64,000 nucleotides of DNA from CAYZRY01 sp964481005 (GTDB lineage Bacteria > Bacillota_I > Bacilli_A > RF39 > UBA660). The DNA lies in assembly GCA_964481005.1 (NCBI GenBank), contig CAYZRY010000001.1, positions 31,548 to 95,547 of the forward strand, written 5' to 3'. The first letter of the stretch is position 1. Each line of letters opens with the position of its first letter. A model generated the notes under the pieces. It made no database searches. It saw only the letters and a list, made by a program, of their open reading frames with translations, and had not been told where the DNA came from. Both the position numbers and the translations under genes were made by a program. Shown here in pieces: positions 35,936 to 45,136 of this stretch.

Positions 35936-37240
35936 ATGATAACGAAAGCAAAAGGAACAATTGATCTCTATGGAGTAGAGGCTAAAAAGTGGCAATATGT
36001 ATCGAAAGTTATTGATTCATTAATGGAAAAATATAACTACGATCTTATTAGAACGCCAGTTTTTGAGCCGAGTGAGCTTTTCCATCGTGGCGTCGGAGAA
36101 ACAACTGATATCGTCATGAAAGAAACTTATGACTTCAAGGACCGTGGAGATCGTGATATGACTCTAAGACCTGAAGGAACAGCTGGAGTAGTTCGTAGCT
36201 TTATTGAAAATAAAATGTACGGTAACCTAAGTGGAGCACTTAAGTTCTATTACAATGAGACAATGTATCGCTATGAAAGACCACAAGCTGGAAGAGATAG
36301 AGAATTTACTCAGTTTGGAGTCGAAGCCTTTGGAATAGATGATTCATCTATCGATGCTGAAGTTATTTCAATCGCAGTAAATCTATTCAAAATCCTAGGC
36401 TTAAAACAAATTAAAGTAAGAATTAATACTTTGGGAGATAAAGAAAGTAGAGCAAATTATGAAAAGGCTCTAAAAGATTATTTAAAGCCAAATCTACCTA
36501 AATTATGTCCAGATTGTAATGATCGATTTAATAAAAATCCACTTCGTATCTTAGATTGTAAATTTGATGCTGAAAGTGATGTCTTAAAAAATGCTCCAAA
36601 GACAATTGACTATTTAAATGAAGAGAGCGCTTTTCGTTTCAAACAGTTAAAAGCTTATCTAGATATTCTAGAGATAGAATATGAAGTTGATCCAAGTATT
36701 GTCCGTGGACTAGATTACTATGATCACGTTGTCTTTGAAGTTGAAGCCGAGGTCAAAGACTTTGGTTCAAACAACGTCTTAGCTGGTGGAGGAAGATACA
36801 ACGGATTAGTTGAATCGCTAGGTGGACCTAGTACTCCAGGAGTTGGTTTTGCCATCGGTATGGGAAGACTAGTTAGAGCTCTTGATCTCGAAGAGATAGA
36901 ATTGCCACTTGAACTAGAAAATGAAATCTATGTCATGAGTGTTTCTGAAACAGAGAGAGAATATGCAGTTTCACTAATGCAAGTTTTACGTATGAATGGT
37001 TTCAAAGTAAGCGGAGCATACGATAACAAGGGAATTAAAGCTCAGTTTAAACAAGCTGATAGAGAGCAAAGTAAGTACTTGATTATTCTAAATGATGAAG
37101 ACTTAGCAAATGACGAAGTTAAAGTTAAAAATAATAAAACAAAAGAAGAAGAACTAGTATCAGTCGATTATTTAATATATTACTTTGATGAAAAATTAAG
37201 TGAGGCAGGTGATCATCATGAAGCAAGTCATGAATGGTAA
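35936..37240 (+). CDS. hisS: Histidine--tRNA ligase
   Basis: Class II synthetase charging tRNA-His. Class II motif 1 (about residues 40-60), motif 2 (MYRYERPQAGRDREFTQFGVEAFG in two parts) and the HisRS-specific signatures RGLDYYDHVVFE and LAGGGRYNGL are present, followed by the anticodon-binding domain (about 325-425). 434 residues, normal. ATG 35936 follows AGGAGG by 4 bp. The last 13 residues (EAGDHHEASHEW) run into aspS, overlapping it by 23 bp. Regulated by the Asp T-box. Confidence 0.97.
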   Translation: MITKAKGTIDLYGVEAKKWQYVSKVIDSLMEKYNYDLIRTPVFEPSELFHRGVGETTDIVMKETYDFKDRGDRDMTLRPEGTAGVVRSFIENKMYGNLSGALKFYYNETMYRYERPQAGRDREFTQFGVEAFGIDDSSIDAEVISIAVNLFKILGLKQIKVRINTLGDKESRANYEKALKDYLKPNLPKLCPDCNDRFNKNPLRILDCKFDAESDVLKNAPKTIDYLNEESAFRFKQLKAYLDILEIEYEVDPSIVRGLDYYDHVVFEVEAEVKDFGSNNVLAGGGRYNGLVESLGGPSTPGVGFAIGMGRLVRALDLEEIELPLELENEIYVMSVSETEREYAVSLMQVLRMNGFKVSGAYDNKGIKAQFKQADREQSKYLIILNDEDLANDEVKVKNNKTKEEELVSVDYLIYYFDEKLSEAGDHHEASHEW

Positions 37241-38951
37241 TTTTACAATTAAAGATATTGGTAAAGAAGTTGAACTTTATGGATGGGTTGCTAGAAGAAG
37301 AAGTCTTGGCGGACTAGTCTTTATCGATTTACGTGATCGAAGTGGTATCATTCAGTTAGTTATTCGTCCGGAAGATAAATTTATCGAGCTGGCTGAAAGC
37401 TTAAAGACCGAAGCTGTTATCAAAGTAAAGGGAGTTATTTTAGAGCGTGAAAGTAAAAATCCTAAACTTGCAACTGGTGATATCGAAGTAGCGGTCAAAG
37501 ATTTAACTTTGATTAACAATGCTGCCGATATTCCGTTTGAGCTAACCAAAGATACAACTGCTCTAGAAGAGACAAGACTTAAGTATCGTTATTTAGATCT
37601 CCGTAGAGAAAATATTAGAGACAATCTAATTCTTCGTCACAAGGTCGTACTTGCAGCTAGAAACTATCTTTCAAATCTTGGATTTATCGAAGTTGAAACA
37701 CCAATTCTTTGTAAGTCGACTCCTGAAGGAGCAAGAGATTATCTAGTACCTTCAAGAATATTTAATGGTAAGTTTTATGCTTTGCCACAATCACCACAGA
37801 TTTACAAACAATTACTTATGGTCGGTGGTATGGAAAAGTATTTTCAGATTGCTAGAGCTTTCAGAGATGAAGATCTTCGTGCTGACCGCCAACCAGAATT
37901 TACACAAATTGACCTCGAGATGAGTTTTGTCGAAGAAGAAGATGTCTGGCAGGTAGTTGAAGGCTTATTTAGAGAGATGTTTAGAGAAGGCAAAGGCGTA
38001 GAACTGGGTGAGTTTGCTCGCATGAAATATGTCGATGCTATCGAAAAGTACGGAAGTGATAAACCAGATACACGTTTTGATTTTTTCATCGAAGATATCA
38101 GTAATATCTTTGAAAACACTAGTTTTGAAACCTATCAAGAAATACTTAAAAGTGGCATGATTAATGCTATTAAAGTTAACCTAGCTGATAAATATTCTCG
38201 TAAAGATTTAGATGAGTTAAGTGACTTCGTTAAAATCTATGGAGCTAAATATCTATCATACTTAAAATATGCCGATGGTCAGTTAAGTGGTTCTATAGCT
38301 AAGAATTTATCTGAAGAAGAAACTAACAAATTAATCCAGCAATTGGCACTTGAAAATAATGACCTAGTACTTATTGTTGCCGACAAGAAAAAGGTTGTCA
38401 AAGCAGCACTTGGAGCACTTCGTAATAAAATAGCTCATGATCATAATCTAATTGACAAGAGTAAGTATAACTGTCTTTGGATTACTGATTTCCCAATGTT
38501 TGAGTATTCAGAAGAAGAAGCTCGCTATGTACCAGCTCATCATCCATTTACTTCACCAAAGAAAGAAGATATGGATAAGCTCTTAAGCGATAAAGAAAAC
38601 TGTTATTCTAGAGCCTATGATTTAGTTATCAATGGTTATGAAATATTAAGTGGTTCAATTCGTATTCACGATGGACAAATGCAAAAGAAAGTTTTCGAAG
38701 CTATCGGTATGAGTGAAGAAGAAGCTAAAGAAAAATTTGGATTCTTCATCGATGCTTTCAAGTATGGAACGCCACCACACGGCGGAGTTGGAATTGGTCT
38801 TGAAAGAGTCATCATGCTTCTTTGTGAAACAGATAACATCAGAGATGTCATCGCTTTCCCTAAGACAGCTAGCGCTAATGACCTAATGAGTCAGGCACCG
38901 AACACTGTCAGCAAAAAACAACTAGATGAACTAGGAATAACATTAAAATAA
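37218..38951 (+). CDS. aspS: Aspartate--tRNA ligase
   Basis: Class II synthetase charging tRNA-Asp. The N-terminal OB-fold anticodon domain comes first (LYGWVARRRSLGGLVFIDLRDRSG), then the catalytic core (FIEVETPIL; SPQIYKQLLMVGGMEKYFQIARAFRDED) with a bacterial GAD insertion around residues 285-400, and motif 3 (FGTPPHGG-like YGTPPHGGVGIGLERV). 577 residues. ATG 37218 has AGGTGA 6 bp upstream; the hisS-aspS order is that of Bacillus. A bidirectional terminator follows. It could be non-discriminating (Asp/Asn), since I see no asnS here; this cannot be judged from the window. Confidence 0.97.
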   Translation: MKQVMNGNFTIKDIGKEVELYGWVARRRSLGGLVFIDLRDRSGIIQLVIRPEDKFIELAESLKTEAVIKVKGVILERESKNPKLATGDIEVAVKDLTLINNAADIPFELTKDTTALEETRLKYRYLDLRRENIRDNLILRHKVVLAARNYLSNLGFIEVETPILCKSTPEGARDYLVPSRIFNGKFYALPQSPQIYKQLLMVGGMEKYFQIARAFRDEDLRADRQPEFTQIDLEMSFVEEEDVWQVVEGLFREMFREGKGVELGEFARMKYVDAIEKYGSDKPDTRFDFFIEDISNIFENTSFETYQEILKSGMINAIKVNLADKYSRKDLDELSDFVKIYGAKYLSYLKYADGQLSGSIAKNLSEEETNKLIQQLALENNDLVLIVADKKKVVKAALGALRNKIAHDHNLIDKSKYNCLWITDFPMFEYSEEEARYVPAHHPFTSPKKEDMDKLLSDKENCYSRAYDLVINGYEILSGSIRIHDGQMQKKVFEAIGMSEEEAKEKFGFFIDAFKYGTPPHGGVGIGLERVIMLLCETDNIRDVIAFPKTASANDLMSQAPNTVSKKQLDELGITLK

Positions 38952-38980
38952 AAAAAGCAAGTTATCTTGCTTTTTATTTT
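38952..38980. terminator. Bidirectional terminator between aspS and the FMN reductase gene
   Basis: AAAAAGCAAG (38952-38961) pairs with CTTGCTTTTT (38966-38975), loop TTAT; A-run on one side and T-run on the other serve both convergent genes. Confidence 0.9.
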
Positions 38981-39486
38981 GTCATAAATGTATTAACTGC
39001 ATTAATCATCTTATTTAGATACTCATCGTCTGCTTCGGGCAAGTTTCCATTGCCATAGGCAAGGCGTGGCTGCATCATAATATCGGTATTTAAGAAACCG
39101 AGCATCTGCACTAAATCATCCTGGGCACTAACTGTTCCAGCAGCTGCATAAGTTGCTCCTGAAAGAGCAATCTTCTTGCGACTTAGAACTCTTTGTCCAT
39201 TCTCATCTTGTCTACTTAACCAGTCTAGAGTGTTTTTCATAACTCCCGAGTAAGAATGATTATACTCTGGTGAAAAAATCCACAAGAGATCAGCATCATT
39301 AACTTTATTTCTCAAAGAACTGATTGTTTCAGGACTAGGAAACTCGATATCTTCATTGAAAAATGGAATACTTTCTAAAGTAACTATTTCAAAGTCGATA
39401 TCAGTCATTTTACTTTTAACGATATTAGCTAATTTTAAATTAAGTGATTCTTTTCTAAGAGAACCTACTATTGCTACTATTTTCAT
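38974..39486 (-). CDS. NADPH-dependent FMN reductase family protein
   Basis: A 170-residue flavodoxin-fold oxidoreductase. The phosphate-binding loop is GSLRKESLNLKLA near the N-terminus, and the family motif PEYNHSYSGVMKNTLDWLSR follows the central strand (ADLLWIFS). It probably reduces FMN, quinones or azo compounds with NAD(P)H. GGAGG lies 5 bp upstream of the ATG on the minus strand. It is a lone gene convergent with aspS and divergent from pyk. The physiological substrate is unknown. Confidence 0.9.
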   Translation of the reverse strand: MKIVAIVGSLRKESLNLKLANIVKSKMTDIDFEIVTLESIPFFNEDIEFPSPETISSLRNKVNDADLLWIFSPEYNHSYSGVMKNTLDWLSRQDENGQRVLSRKKIALSGATYAAAGTVSAQDDLVQMLGFLNTDIMMQPRLAYGNGNLPEADDEYLNKMINAVNTFMTK

Positions 39487-39586
39487 ATAACCTCCATGTC
39501 AATTATAACAAATTAAAAGAAAAGCTAAAAGATTAACTTTATTAAATAAATAAAGCTTGTTATAATTATATATAATAGAGGTGTAT

Positions 39587-40993
39587 ATGAAAAAAACCAA
39601 AATAATATGTAGTATAGGACCAGCTAGTTACAATTATGATGTCTTTTTAGCTATGGCTAAAGCAGGTATGAATGTTGCTAGAATTAACTTTTCTCATGCT
39701 AATGAAAAGGAACGTGAAACAGTTGAAGAGCTCGTTTCAAAGGTAAATGCCGAACTTGGTTTAAACATCGCTACTTTATATGATACTAAGGGACCTGACA
39801 TCAGAACAGGTAATTTTGAAAATGATAAGTTATCACTAGTTGCAGGTCAAACAATTAAAATAGTTAAAGAAGATGTTCTCGGTAACGAGAATCGTTTCAG
39901 TTTAAATTTTCCACAGTTAATTGATCAAATTGGAGTAGGTAAAACAGTTCTACTTGATGATGGGTTAATTAGACTTGAAGTAGTCAGTAAAGATGATCAG
40001 GGACTCGTATGTAATATCATCGATAGTGCTATCATCCAAAGTCATCGTGGGGTAAATATCCCGGGAGTTACACTAAATATTCCGTTTATTACCGATGAAG
40101 ATAGAGAAGATATCAAATATGCTTGTAGTCACAATGGTGATTTCCTAGCTCTATCGTTTGTCTCTAAAGCTGACGACGTCTATGAAGTTAGAAAGTTACT
40201 CGAAGATTATGGATGCACTAGAATGAAAATTATCACTAAAGTAGAAACAGCTAGTGCTATTGAAAACTTTGATGAGATCTTAGCAGCCAGTGATGGTATT
40301 ATGATAGCTCGTGGTGATTTGGGAGTAGAAACACCGATGGTTGAACTGCCAATTTTGCAAAAGAAGCTACTTAAAAAAGCTGAACTAGAAAACAAAATAT
40401 GTATCGTTGCAACGGAAATGTTAGCAAGTATGTATACTAATCCAAGACCAACGAGAGCCGAACTTACTGACGTAGCTAACGCTGTCTTTGATGGAGCAGA
40501 TTCAGTCATGCTAAGTGGTGAAACAACAGTCGGACGCTTTCCGGTCGAAGCTGTCAAATTCATGGCTGAGATTTGTGAAAATGCCGAGGCTAATGCTAAC
40601 TTCAATATTGCCTATATCAAACGTTTTGAAACATCAATTACCGATATGATTACAACTTGTGCAATCTCAAGTGCTAAAAACTTAAATGCTAAGCTAATTG
40701 TCACTCCGACGATGAGTGGATATACTGCTCAGCAACTTAGTGAATTAAAACCAACTTGTCCAATTCTTGCCCTTTGTCCAAACGAAAATGTAGCTCGTAG
40801 CTTAGCTCTTAGCTACGGGGTCTACACCAGAGTAGTTGACATAGTTCAGACAACAGATGAACTAGTGGCAGATTGTAAAAAAGAAGCTAATCAATTTATC
40901 GATTTAGCCAAGGGTGATAAAATTGTCGTAACTGGTGGTTTTCCAACTGGTGAGAAAACACACACTAACTTCTTGAAAATTGAAGAAATGTAA
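39587..40993 (+). CDS. pyk: Pyruvate kinase
   Basis: Last step of glycolysis: phosphoenolpyruvate plus ADP to pyruvate plus ATP. Signatures: KIICSIGPASYN at the N-terminus, MNVARINFSHA, the B domain with DTKGPDIRTG, the catalytic IMIARGDLGVE and ATEMLASM, and SGETTVGRFPVEAV. 468 residues, without the extra C-terminal PEP-utiliser domain found in Bacillus Pyk. ATG 39587 follows AGAGGTG; GTG 39581 belongs to that site. Two TATAAT-like boxes at 39556-39575 may hold the promoter. The window also encodes PPDK (61348), which runs the reverse conversion. Confidence 0.97.
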   Translation: MKKTKIICSIGPASYNYDVFLAMAKAGMNVARINFSHANEKERETVEELVSKVNAELGLNIATLYDTKGPDIRTGNFENDKLSLVAGQTIKIVKEDVLGNENRFSLNFPQLIDQIGVGKTVLLDDGLIRLEVVSKDDQGLVCNIIDSAIIQSHRGVNIPGVTLNIPFITDEDREDIKYACSHNGDFLALSFVSKADDVYEVRKLLEDYGCTRMKIITKVETASAIENFDEILAASDGIMIARGDLGVETPMVELPILQKKLLKKAELENKICIVATEMLASMYTNPRPTRAELTDVANAVFDGADSVMLSGETTVGRFPVEAVKFMAEICENAEANANFNIAYIKRFETSITDMITTCAISSAKNLNAKLIVTPTMSGYTAQQLSELKPTCPILALCPNENVARSLALSYGVYTRVVDIVQTTDELVADCKKEANQFIDLAKGDKIVVTGGFPTGEKTHTNFLKIEEM

Positions 40994-40996
40994 TTA

Positions 40997-41029
40997 AAAG
41001 ACTAAAATCTTAGGATTTTAGTCTTTATT
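40997..41029. terminator. Bidirectional terminator between pyk and tmcAL
   Basis: AAAGACTAAAATC (40997-41009) and GATTTTAGTCTTT (41014-41026) form a 13-bp stem with a TTAG loop, covering the tmcAL stop codon. Confidence 0.88.
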
Positions 41030-42145
41030 AATTGGTGCATTCTTATGTGTATCAATTTTTTCATCTTGTAAGAGTTGATATATTTGTTCAACTCTTGTAT
41101 CTATTTCCAAGATTTTGTCATATTTTTCTCTAATCTGACTAATGATTGGAATATCGATATCTTTTTTAACTTTGTTAAGTTGCTTTTTACCCTTATCATT
41201 AAACCCAAGTACTCGAATATAATCTAGTTGTAAATCTTTGGCTTCTTCTTTAGTAAATGAACAAAGAATATGAATCATCATTCTCTTTATTCGGTTGTAG
41301 GTATATCGCTTGGTTTTAATTTTATTTAGGAATTCATCAAGGCTATTACTAGTTTTAATAACTGTTTTAATACGATTATCTATTCCTTCATCAACAGTTT
41401 GAAATCTATCTAATCTATCTTCGGCAATAACTCGGTATTTAAATAATTTGAAGATATTTATTTCTTTTTTATCCTTTAACATTTGATAGCTGTCAATAGG
41501 CAGGTAAGGGGATAGGTCTTCGCCATCGTTTAAGCCCTTTCTAATTGCCGTAGCACTAGCTATCTGGTGATCTAGCTTAAGACTATGATAATCGTTAGTA
41601 CGCTTTATCGAAATAGGAATCATTTTAGATTTTTGCTTAATTATTTCTTTGATGTAAGCAAGACCCAATATATCATTTGGTTTATCGATAATAATATCGA
41701 TAGTTTCAGCAAAAGCTTTACTCATCGCGGTTGGATAATTCATTCCTTCGCTTAGAAAATCTTTGACAAGTAGATTGTAATTATCATCTTCGATTTGCAT
41801 CTTGGCCATTTTGGTAAGACTTTCGACATCGTTTGACTCGCTGCCAAAGACTAAATAGTCACACTCTAACTTAGAGAGAATGCTAATCGCTCCTTGGGCA
41901 AAGATATCAGCACTTTGACTAGCAAATTTAAATGGTAGTTCGATAACTAAATCAACATTATGATTTAGGGCTAATTTAGTCTTATCCCACTTACTTAAGA
42001 CAGATACATCTCCTCTTTGAGTAAAAGGTCCAGACATAGCTAAAACAATGATACTACTAGGGTACATTTCTTTTATTTTATCGATATGATAAATATGTCC
42101 ATTGTGAAGTGGATTGTATTCACAGATAATTCCAATTACGTCCAT
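41018..42145 (-). CDS. tmcAL: tRNA(Met) cytidine acetate ligase
   Basis: ATP-dependent enzyme of the TmcAL (YlbM) family that makes N4-acetylcytidine at the wobble position of elongator tRNA-Met. The nucleotidyltransferase-like start GIICEYNPLHNGHIYHI contains the HxGH-type site. Further family blocks are MSGPFTQRGDVSVLSKWDKTKLAL (two parts), ELPFKFASQSADIFAQGAI, and SATAIRKGL. About 375 residues. The start is ATG ending at 42145, with GGAGG 4 bp upstream; the ATG at 42160 lies before that ribosome site. It is divergent from yceD-rpmF, a neighbourhood (ylbM-ylbN-rpmF) shared with Bacillus. Confidence 0.95.
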   Translation of the reverse strand: MDVIGIICEYNPLHNGHIYHIDKIKEMYPSSIIVLAMSGPFTQRGDVSVLSKWDKTKLALNHNVDLVIELPFKFASQSADIFAQGAISILSKLECDYLVFGSESNDVESLTKMAKMQIEDDNYNLLVKDFLSEGMNYPTAMSKAFAETIDIIIDKPNDILGLAYIKEIIKQKSKMIPISIKRTNDYHSLKLDHQIASATAIRKGLNDGEDLSPYLPIDSYQMLKDKKEINIFKLFKYRVIAEDRLDRFQTVDEGIDNRIKTVIKTSNSLDEFLNKIKTKRYTYNRIKRMMIHILCSFTKEEAKDLQLDYIRVLGFNDKGKKQLNKVKKDIDIPIISQIREKYDKILEIDTRVEQIYQLLQDEKIDTHKNAPINKD

Positions 42146-42236
42146 TTTGCCTCCGCCCATATTATATTACATGCTATAAAAAAGTTCTAGCAAATTGTAA
42201 CTATTTAGTGTATAATGTTCTAGCGAGGTGATATAT

Positions 42237-42677
42237 ATGATAGATACTACCGTGCTAAATTATCAAGATGAGATAATTATCGACGAAGAAATAGTCCTTA
42301 GTAACGACTATATATCACAAAGTGAAATCAAAGCCTTAAGTCCTGTCAAAGTGAAGGGTAATCTTACTTACAGCATGGACGATAAGATTCTTTTTAACTT
42401 TGAAGCATCGGCAACCATGACTTTAGAAGATGCAATTAGCCTTGCAGAAATAGCTTATCCTTTTACTATATCAACTACGGAAATATTCGATTCTTTACAA
42501 AAGACTATTGATATTAGCGAAGTTTTATGGCAAAATATAGTACTAGAGATCCCTCTAAAGTATAGTTTAGAAAAAGACTTGAATAAATTTCATGGGGATG
42601 GTTGGAAGCTAGTTTCTGAAGATGAAGTTAGAACTAATTCTTTAGCAGACTTGATCGAAAATATGGAGAAGGAGTGA
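42237..42677 (+). CDS. YceD/DUF177 family protein
   Basis: A 146-residue acidic protein of the DUF177 family (YlbN in Bacillus, YceD in E. coli), always found before rpmF. The family is recognised by KVKGNLTYSMDDKILFNFEASATMTLEDA, quoted here in part as KVKGNLTYS and its position. It has been linked to 23S rRNA and ribosome assembly in plants and E. coli; its molecular role in Bacillota is not established. ATG 42237 has GAGGTG upstream. It ends with TGA inside the GGAGTGA ribosome site of rpmF. Confidence 0.85.
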   Translation: MIDTTVLNYQDEIIIDEEIVLSNDYISQSEIKALSPVKVKGNLTYSMDDKILFNFEASATMTLEDAISLAEIAYPFTISTTEIFDSLQKTIDISEVLWQNIVLEIPLKYSLEKDLNKFHGDGWKLVSEDEVRTNSLADLIENMEKE

Positions 42678-42681
42678 TATT

Positions 42682-42867
42682 ATGGCAGTACCATTTAGAA
42701 GAGTATCTAAAACAAGAAAAAGAATGAGAAGAAGCCACAATGCTTTAGAACTTGACACTACAACAAAGTGTCCTAATTGTGGAGCAGTTATTAAACCACA
42801 CCGCGTATGTAAAGAATGTGGTTCTTACAAGGGTAAAGAAGTAATTACTAAAAAAGATGCTGAATAA
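42682..42867 (+). CDS. rpmF: 50S ribosomal protein L32
   Basis: A 61-residue basic ribosomal protein beginning MAVPFRRVSKTRKRMRRS, with a zinc-ribbon of four cysteines (CPNCG and CKECG), so it is the zinc-containing (C+) form of L32. GGAGTGA 5 bp upstream overlaps the yceD stop. A strong terminator follows. Confidence 0.97.
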   Translation: MAVPFRRVSKTRKRMRRSHNALELDTTTKCPNCGAVIKPHRVCKECGSYKGKEVITKKDAE

Positions 42868-42877
42868 GCATTTTTTT
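42857..42877 (+). terminator. Terminator after rpmF
   Basis: ATGCT pairs with AGCAT around GAATA, followed by T7; the stop codon is in the loop. Confidence 0.8.
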
Positions 42878-42925
42878 ATTTGTAATATTTAATATTTGCT
42901 ATATAATAACTTTTTGAGGTGTATT

Positions 42926-43495
42926 ATGAATAGATTAGATTTGTCTATAGCAATTGGGGTTAAATTAATTCAAAATGATGAGTGCTGGACTAGTTTAGAG
43001 ATAGATAAAATTCTTTTAGGAAGAGTAGAAGAAGGATTCTTTGTTAGCTACGATGGACAAGCAAGGAAACTTTATGATGAAGATTTTTTAGATAGTTACT
43101 ATCAGGAGAAAGAAAATGGTGAAGTGTTTCTTTCTAAAGCATATATATTTCCTATTAATGTGATAGATCTATGTGATGCATACAGTGCAAATCCAGACTT
43201 TTTAATTGGCAAAAAATTTAATAAAATTGTCCACAAGTATAAAGCTGAAATAGAAAAGTATGAGCATTATGCTATCTATGGGAATTCTACTTTATCAGGT
43301 GAGGCAAATAAAGATTTATTGAAGCGTTTAAATCTAGATCAAGAAGATGTAAAACTTTATAATATCGGGGCTTTTAATAATACCGTACCTTATTTATTTG
43401 ATTACAGTTTAGATTATTTTACAGCATATAAACAAAAAAGATTTGCCCCACCAAATGTAAAGGTTAAAAAATTAGGACAAAAAGAAAATGCTTAA
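42926..43495 (+). CDS. Unknown protein: stand-alone copy of the N-domain of the adjacent ClpX-like ATPase
   Basis: A 189-residue protein of no family I recognise. It aligns by eye with residues 1-152 of the ATPase encoded next to it: LSIAIGVKLI with LKIAVGVKLL, IDKILLGRVEEGFFVSY with ADRILVGYINDGFFTEL, AYIFPINVIDL with SFIFPISVKDL, and SLDYFTAYKQKR with DQDYYSAVKEIQKKR near the end. GAGGTG 6 bp upstream supports ATG 42926. It carries no ATPase motifs. A small hairpin (ATGCTTAATAAGCAT plus T-run) sits at its stop, so the ATPase may have its own promoter. An adaptor, inhibitor or structural partner of the ATPase are possibilities. Confidence 0.75.
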   Translation: MNRLDLSIAIGVKLIQNDECWTSLEIDKILLGRVEEGFFVSYDGQARKLYDEDFLDSYYQEKENGEVFLSKAYIFPINVIDLCDAYSANPDFLIGKKFNKIVHKYKAEIEKYEHYAIYGNSTLSGEANKDLLKRLNLDQEDVKLYNIGAFNNTVPYLFDYSLDYFTAYKQKRFAPPNVKVKKLGQKENA

Positions 43496-43508
43496 TAAGC
43501 ATTTTTTG
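43485..43508 (+). terminator. Weak terminator between the N-domain paralogue and the ClpX-like gene
   Basis: AATGCTTAATAAGCATTTTTTG: AATGCTT and AAGCATT arms with a short AAT-type loop overlapping the stop codon, followed by T6. Confidence 0.65.
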
Positions 43509-43555
43509 TTTGAAAAATTATATATTTGCGTTAATATATATCAAAGAGGTGACTT

Positions 43556-45136
43556 ATGGAATACGAAGATTTAAAAATAGCAGTAGGAGTCAAGCTTTTA
43601 TCCCATCAACCACATATGATTAATGTAATTGCTGATCGCATTTTGGTGGGCTATATTAATGATGGATTTTTTACTGAATTAAGTGGTGATGATAGAGAAG
43701 AAATGTCATCTTATGAATTTTTAAATGATTTTGATTTGGGGACAGATTTTAAATCGTTTATCTTTCCTATAAGTGTCAAAGATTTAACTGAGAAAAAAAA
43801 GTATAAAACTAGTGATTTAGGACCAGATTTACTACATGCTTTATCAGCTGTCTATTACGAAGAAGTAGCTAGTAATTTATATTTTAGATATATTCCCCAA
43901 GAAGGAGAATGCATAAATTTTGTTGGCGATGGTAGTAAAGAGTTCAAACACTTCGAAATAGATTTTGATCAAGATTATTATTCTGCGGTCAAAGAAATTC
44001 AAAAGAAACGTTTAGAAGAACTTCGTATGAAGAGATCTAATAAAGCTGGTGATGAAGATGTCAAAGAAGTAATTCCTAAAATTACTGCAGAAAATAGTAC
44101 TTTTAATTTGCCACAAAAAGAAGAGTTAATCGATGAAGTTAGTGCTGATAGTTTAGAAGAGGGAATTAAAAGTAGAATTATTGCTCAGGATGAAGCTTGC
44201 GAGGCATTAATTGATGCATATGATCGAAATAGTAGATATGGTAATTACGAAGGAATGAAGTCTAATGTACTAATCATTGGTCCCTCTGGTGTTGGTAAGA
44301 CTGAGATGTCAAAAAGTTTAGCCGCTTTGACTGATAAACCAATTGTTATCTTTGATGTAACTAGATGTACATCAGCTGGTTATGTTGGTGACAATGTTGT
44401 CAGTTGCTTGAGACAGTTGATTGTTAAAAGTAATAACAATATCCAAATAGCCGAAGAAGGAATAGTAGTTTTAGATGAGATAGATAAGTTAGCTAGCTCT
44501 GATAATGGTGAAACTATTGCCAAACAAGACGTTCAGTACGAACTTTTAAAGATGCTTGATGGTGGAATAGTCGAAGTACCAATGGGCGGAGGCTTTGGTG
44601 AAAGAATGGTGCCAATTGATACTAGTAAAATCACTTTTATCGGCAGTGGAGCTTTCTCTGATTTATATAAAAATAAAACTAAAAGAAGTATTGGTTTTAA
44701 CTCTAAAGAACCAGAAGAAAAAGTTAAACAAGATATTACTACCGAAGATTTAATTAATTTTGGTTTAGAGCCAGAATTATTACGTCGTTTTTCAACACGT
44801 ATTGTCATGAATAGTTTAAGTCGTGACGATCTTAAGAAAATACTACTTGATAGTAAAATATCAGCGATCAATATGTATAAGACATCACTACTTGCTGAAA
44901 ACAATGTTTCTCTTGTCTGCACAGATGAGGCCCTCGATGCAATTATCGATTTTGCCCAAAAACATCAAGGAGGAGCAAGCGGACTAAAAGGTGCTGTTGA
45001 TCACGTTATGACAAAAGCTGTCCGTAGTGTCGGTCGTCTTAAAGATGACGAAGCTAAAGAGCTTATCATCAGCAAAGAGACAGTAAGTGATCCGTCTGCA
45101 TATAAAATAAAGGTTTTGACTAATGATAAACTATGA
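43556..45136 (+). CDS. ClpX-like AAA+ ATPase with a novel N-terminal domain
   Basis: A 526-residue unfoldase. Residues 1-155 form a domain shared with the preceding gene and replace the ClpX zinc-binding domain, for no CxxC pair is present. A linker to about 195 follows, then a ClpX-type AAA+ module: Walker A GPSGVGKT (242-249), pore loop GYVG (275-278), Walker B IVVLDEID (303-310), a ClpP-docking-type IGF tripeptide (379-381) and an arginine finger in LLRRF (Arg411). In the sensor-2 region the usual GARGLR reads GASGLK (473-478), so the key Arg is Ser. It may unfold proteins for ClpP or remodel a target. It is not the canonical clpX. The ribosome site is GAGGTGA. It overlaps queH by 14 bp. 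Confidence 0.85.
   Translation: MEYEDLKIAVGVKLLSHQPHMINVIADRILVGYINDGFFTELSGDDREEMSSYEFLNDFDLGTDFKSFIFPISVKDLTEKKKYKTSDLGPDLLHALSAVYYEEVASNLYFRYIPQEGECINFVGDGSKEFKHFEIDFDQDYYSAVKEIQKKRLEELRMKRSNKAGDEDVKEVIPKITAENSTFNLPQKEELIDEVSADSLEEGIKSRIIAQDEACEALIDAYDRNSRYGNYEGMKSNVLIIGPSGVGKTEMSKSLAALTDKPIVIFDVTRCTSAGYVGDNVVSCLRQLIVKSNNNIQIAEEGIVVLDEIDKLASSDNGETIAKQDVQYELLKMLDGGIVEVPMGGGFGERMVPIDTSKITFIGSGAFSDLYKNKTKRSIGFNSKEPEEKVKQDITTEDLINFGLEPELLRRFSTRIVMNSLSRDDLKKILLDSKISAINMYKTSLLAENNVSLVCTDEALDAIIDFAQKHQGGASGLKGAVDHVMTKAVRSVGRLKDDEAKELIISKETVSDPSAYKIKVLTNDKL

Noticed and set aside
43556..45136. Plain clpX
   Set aside because: No N-terminal zinc-binding domain, a changed sensor-2 motif and a shared N-domain with its neighbour; only the AAA+ core is ClpX-like.
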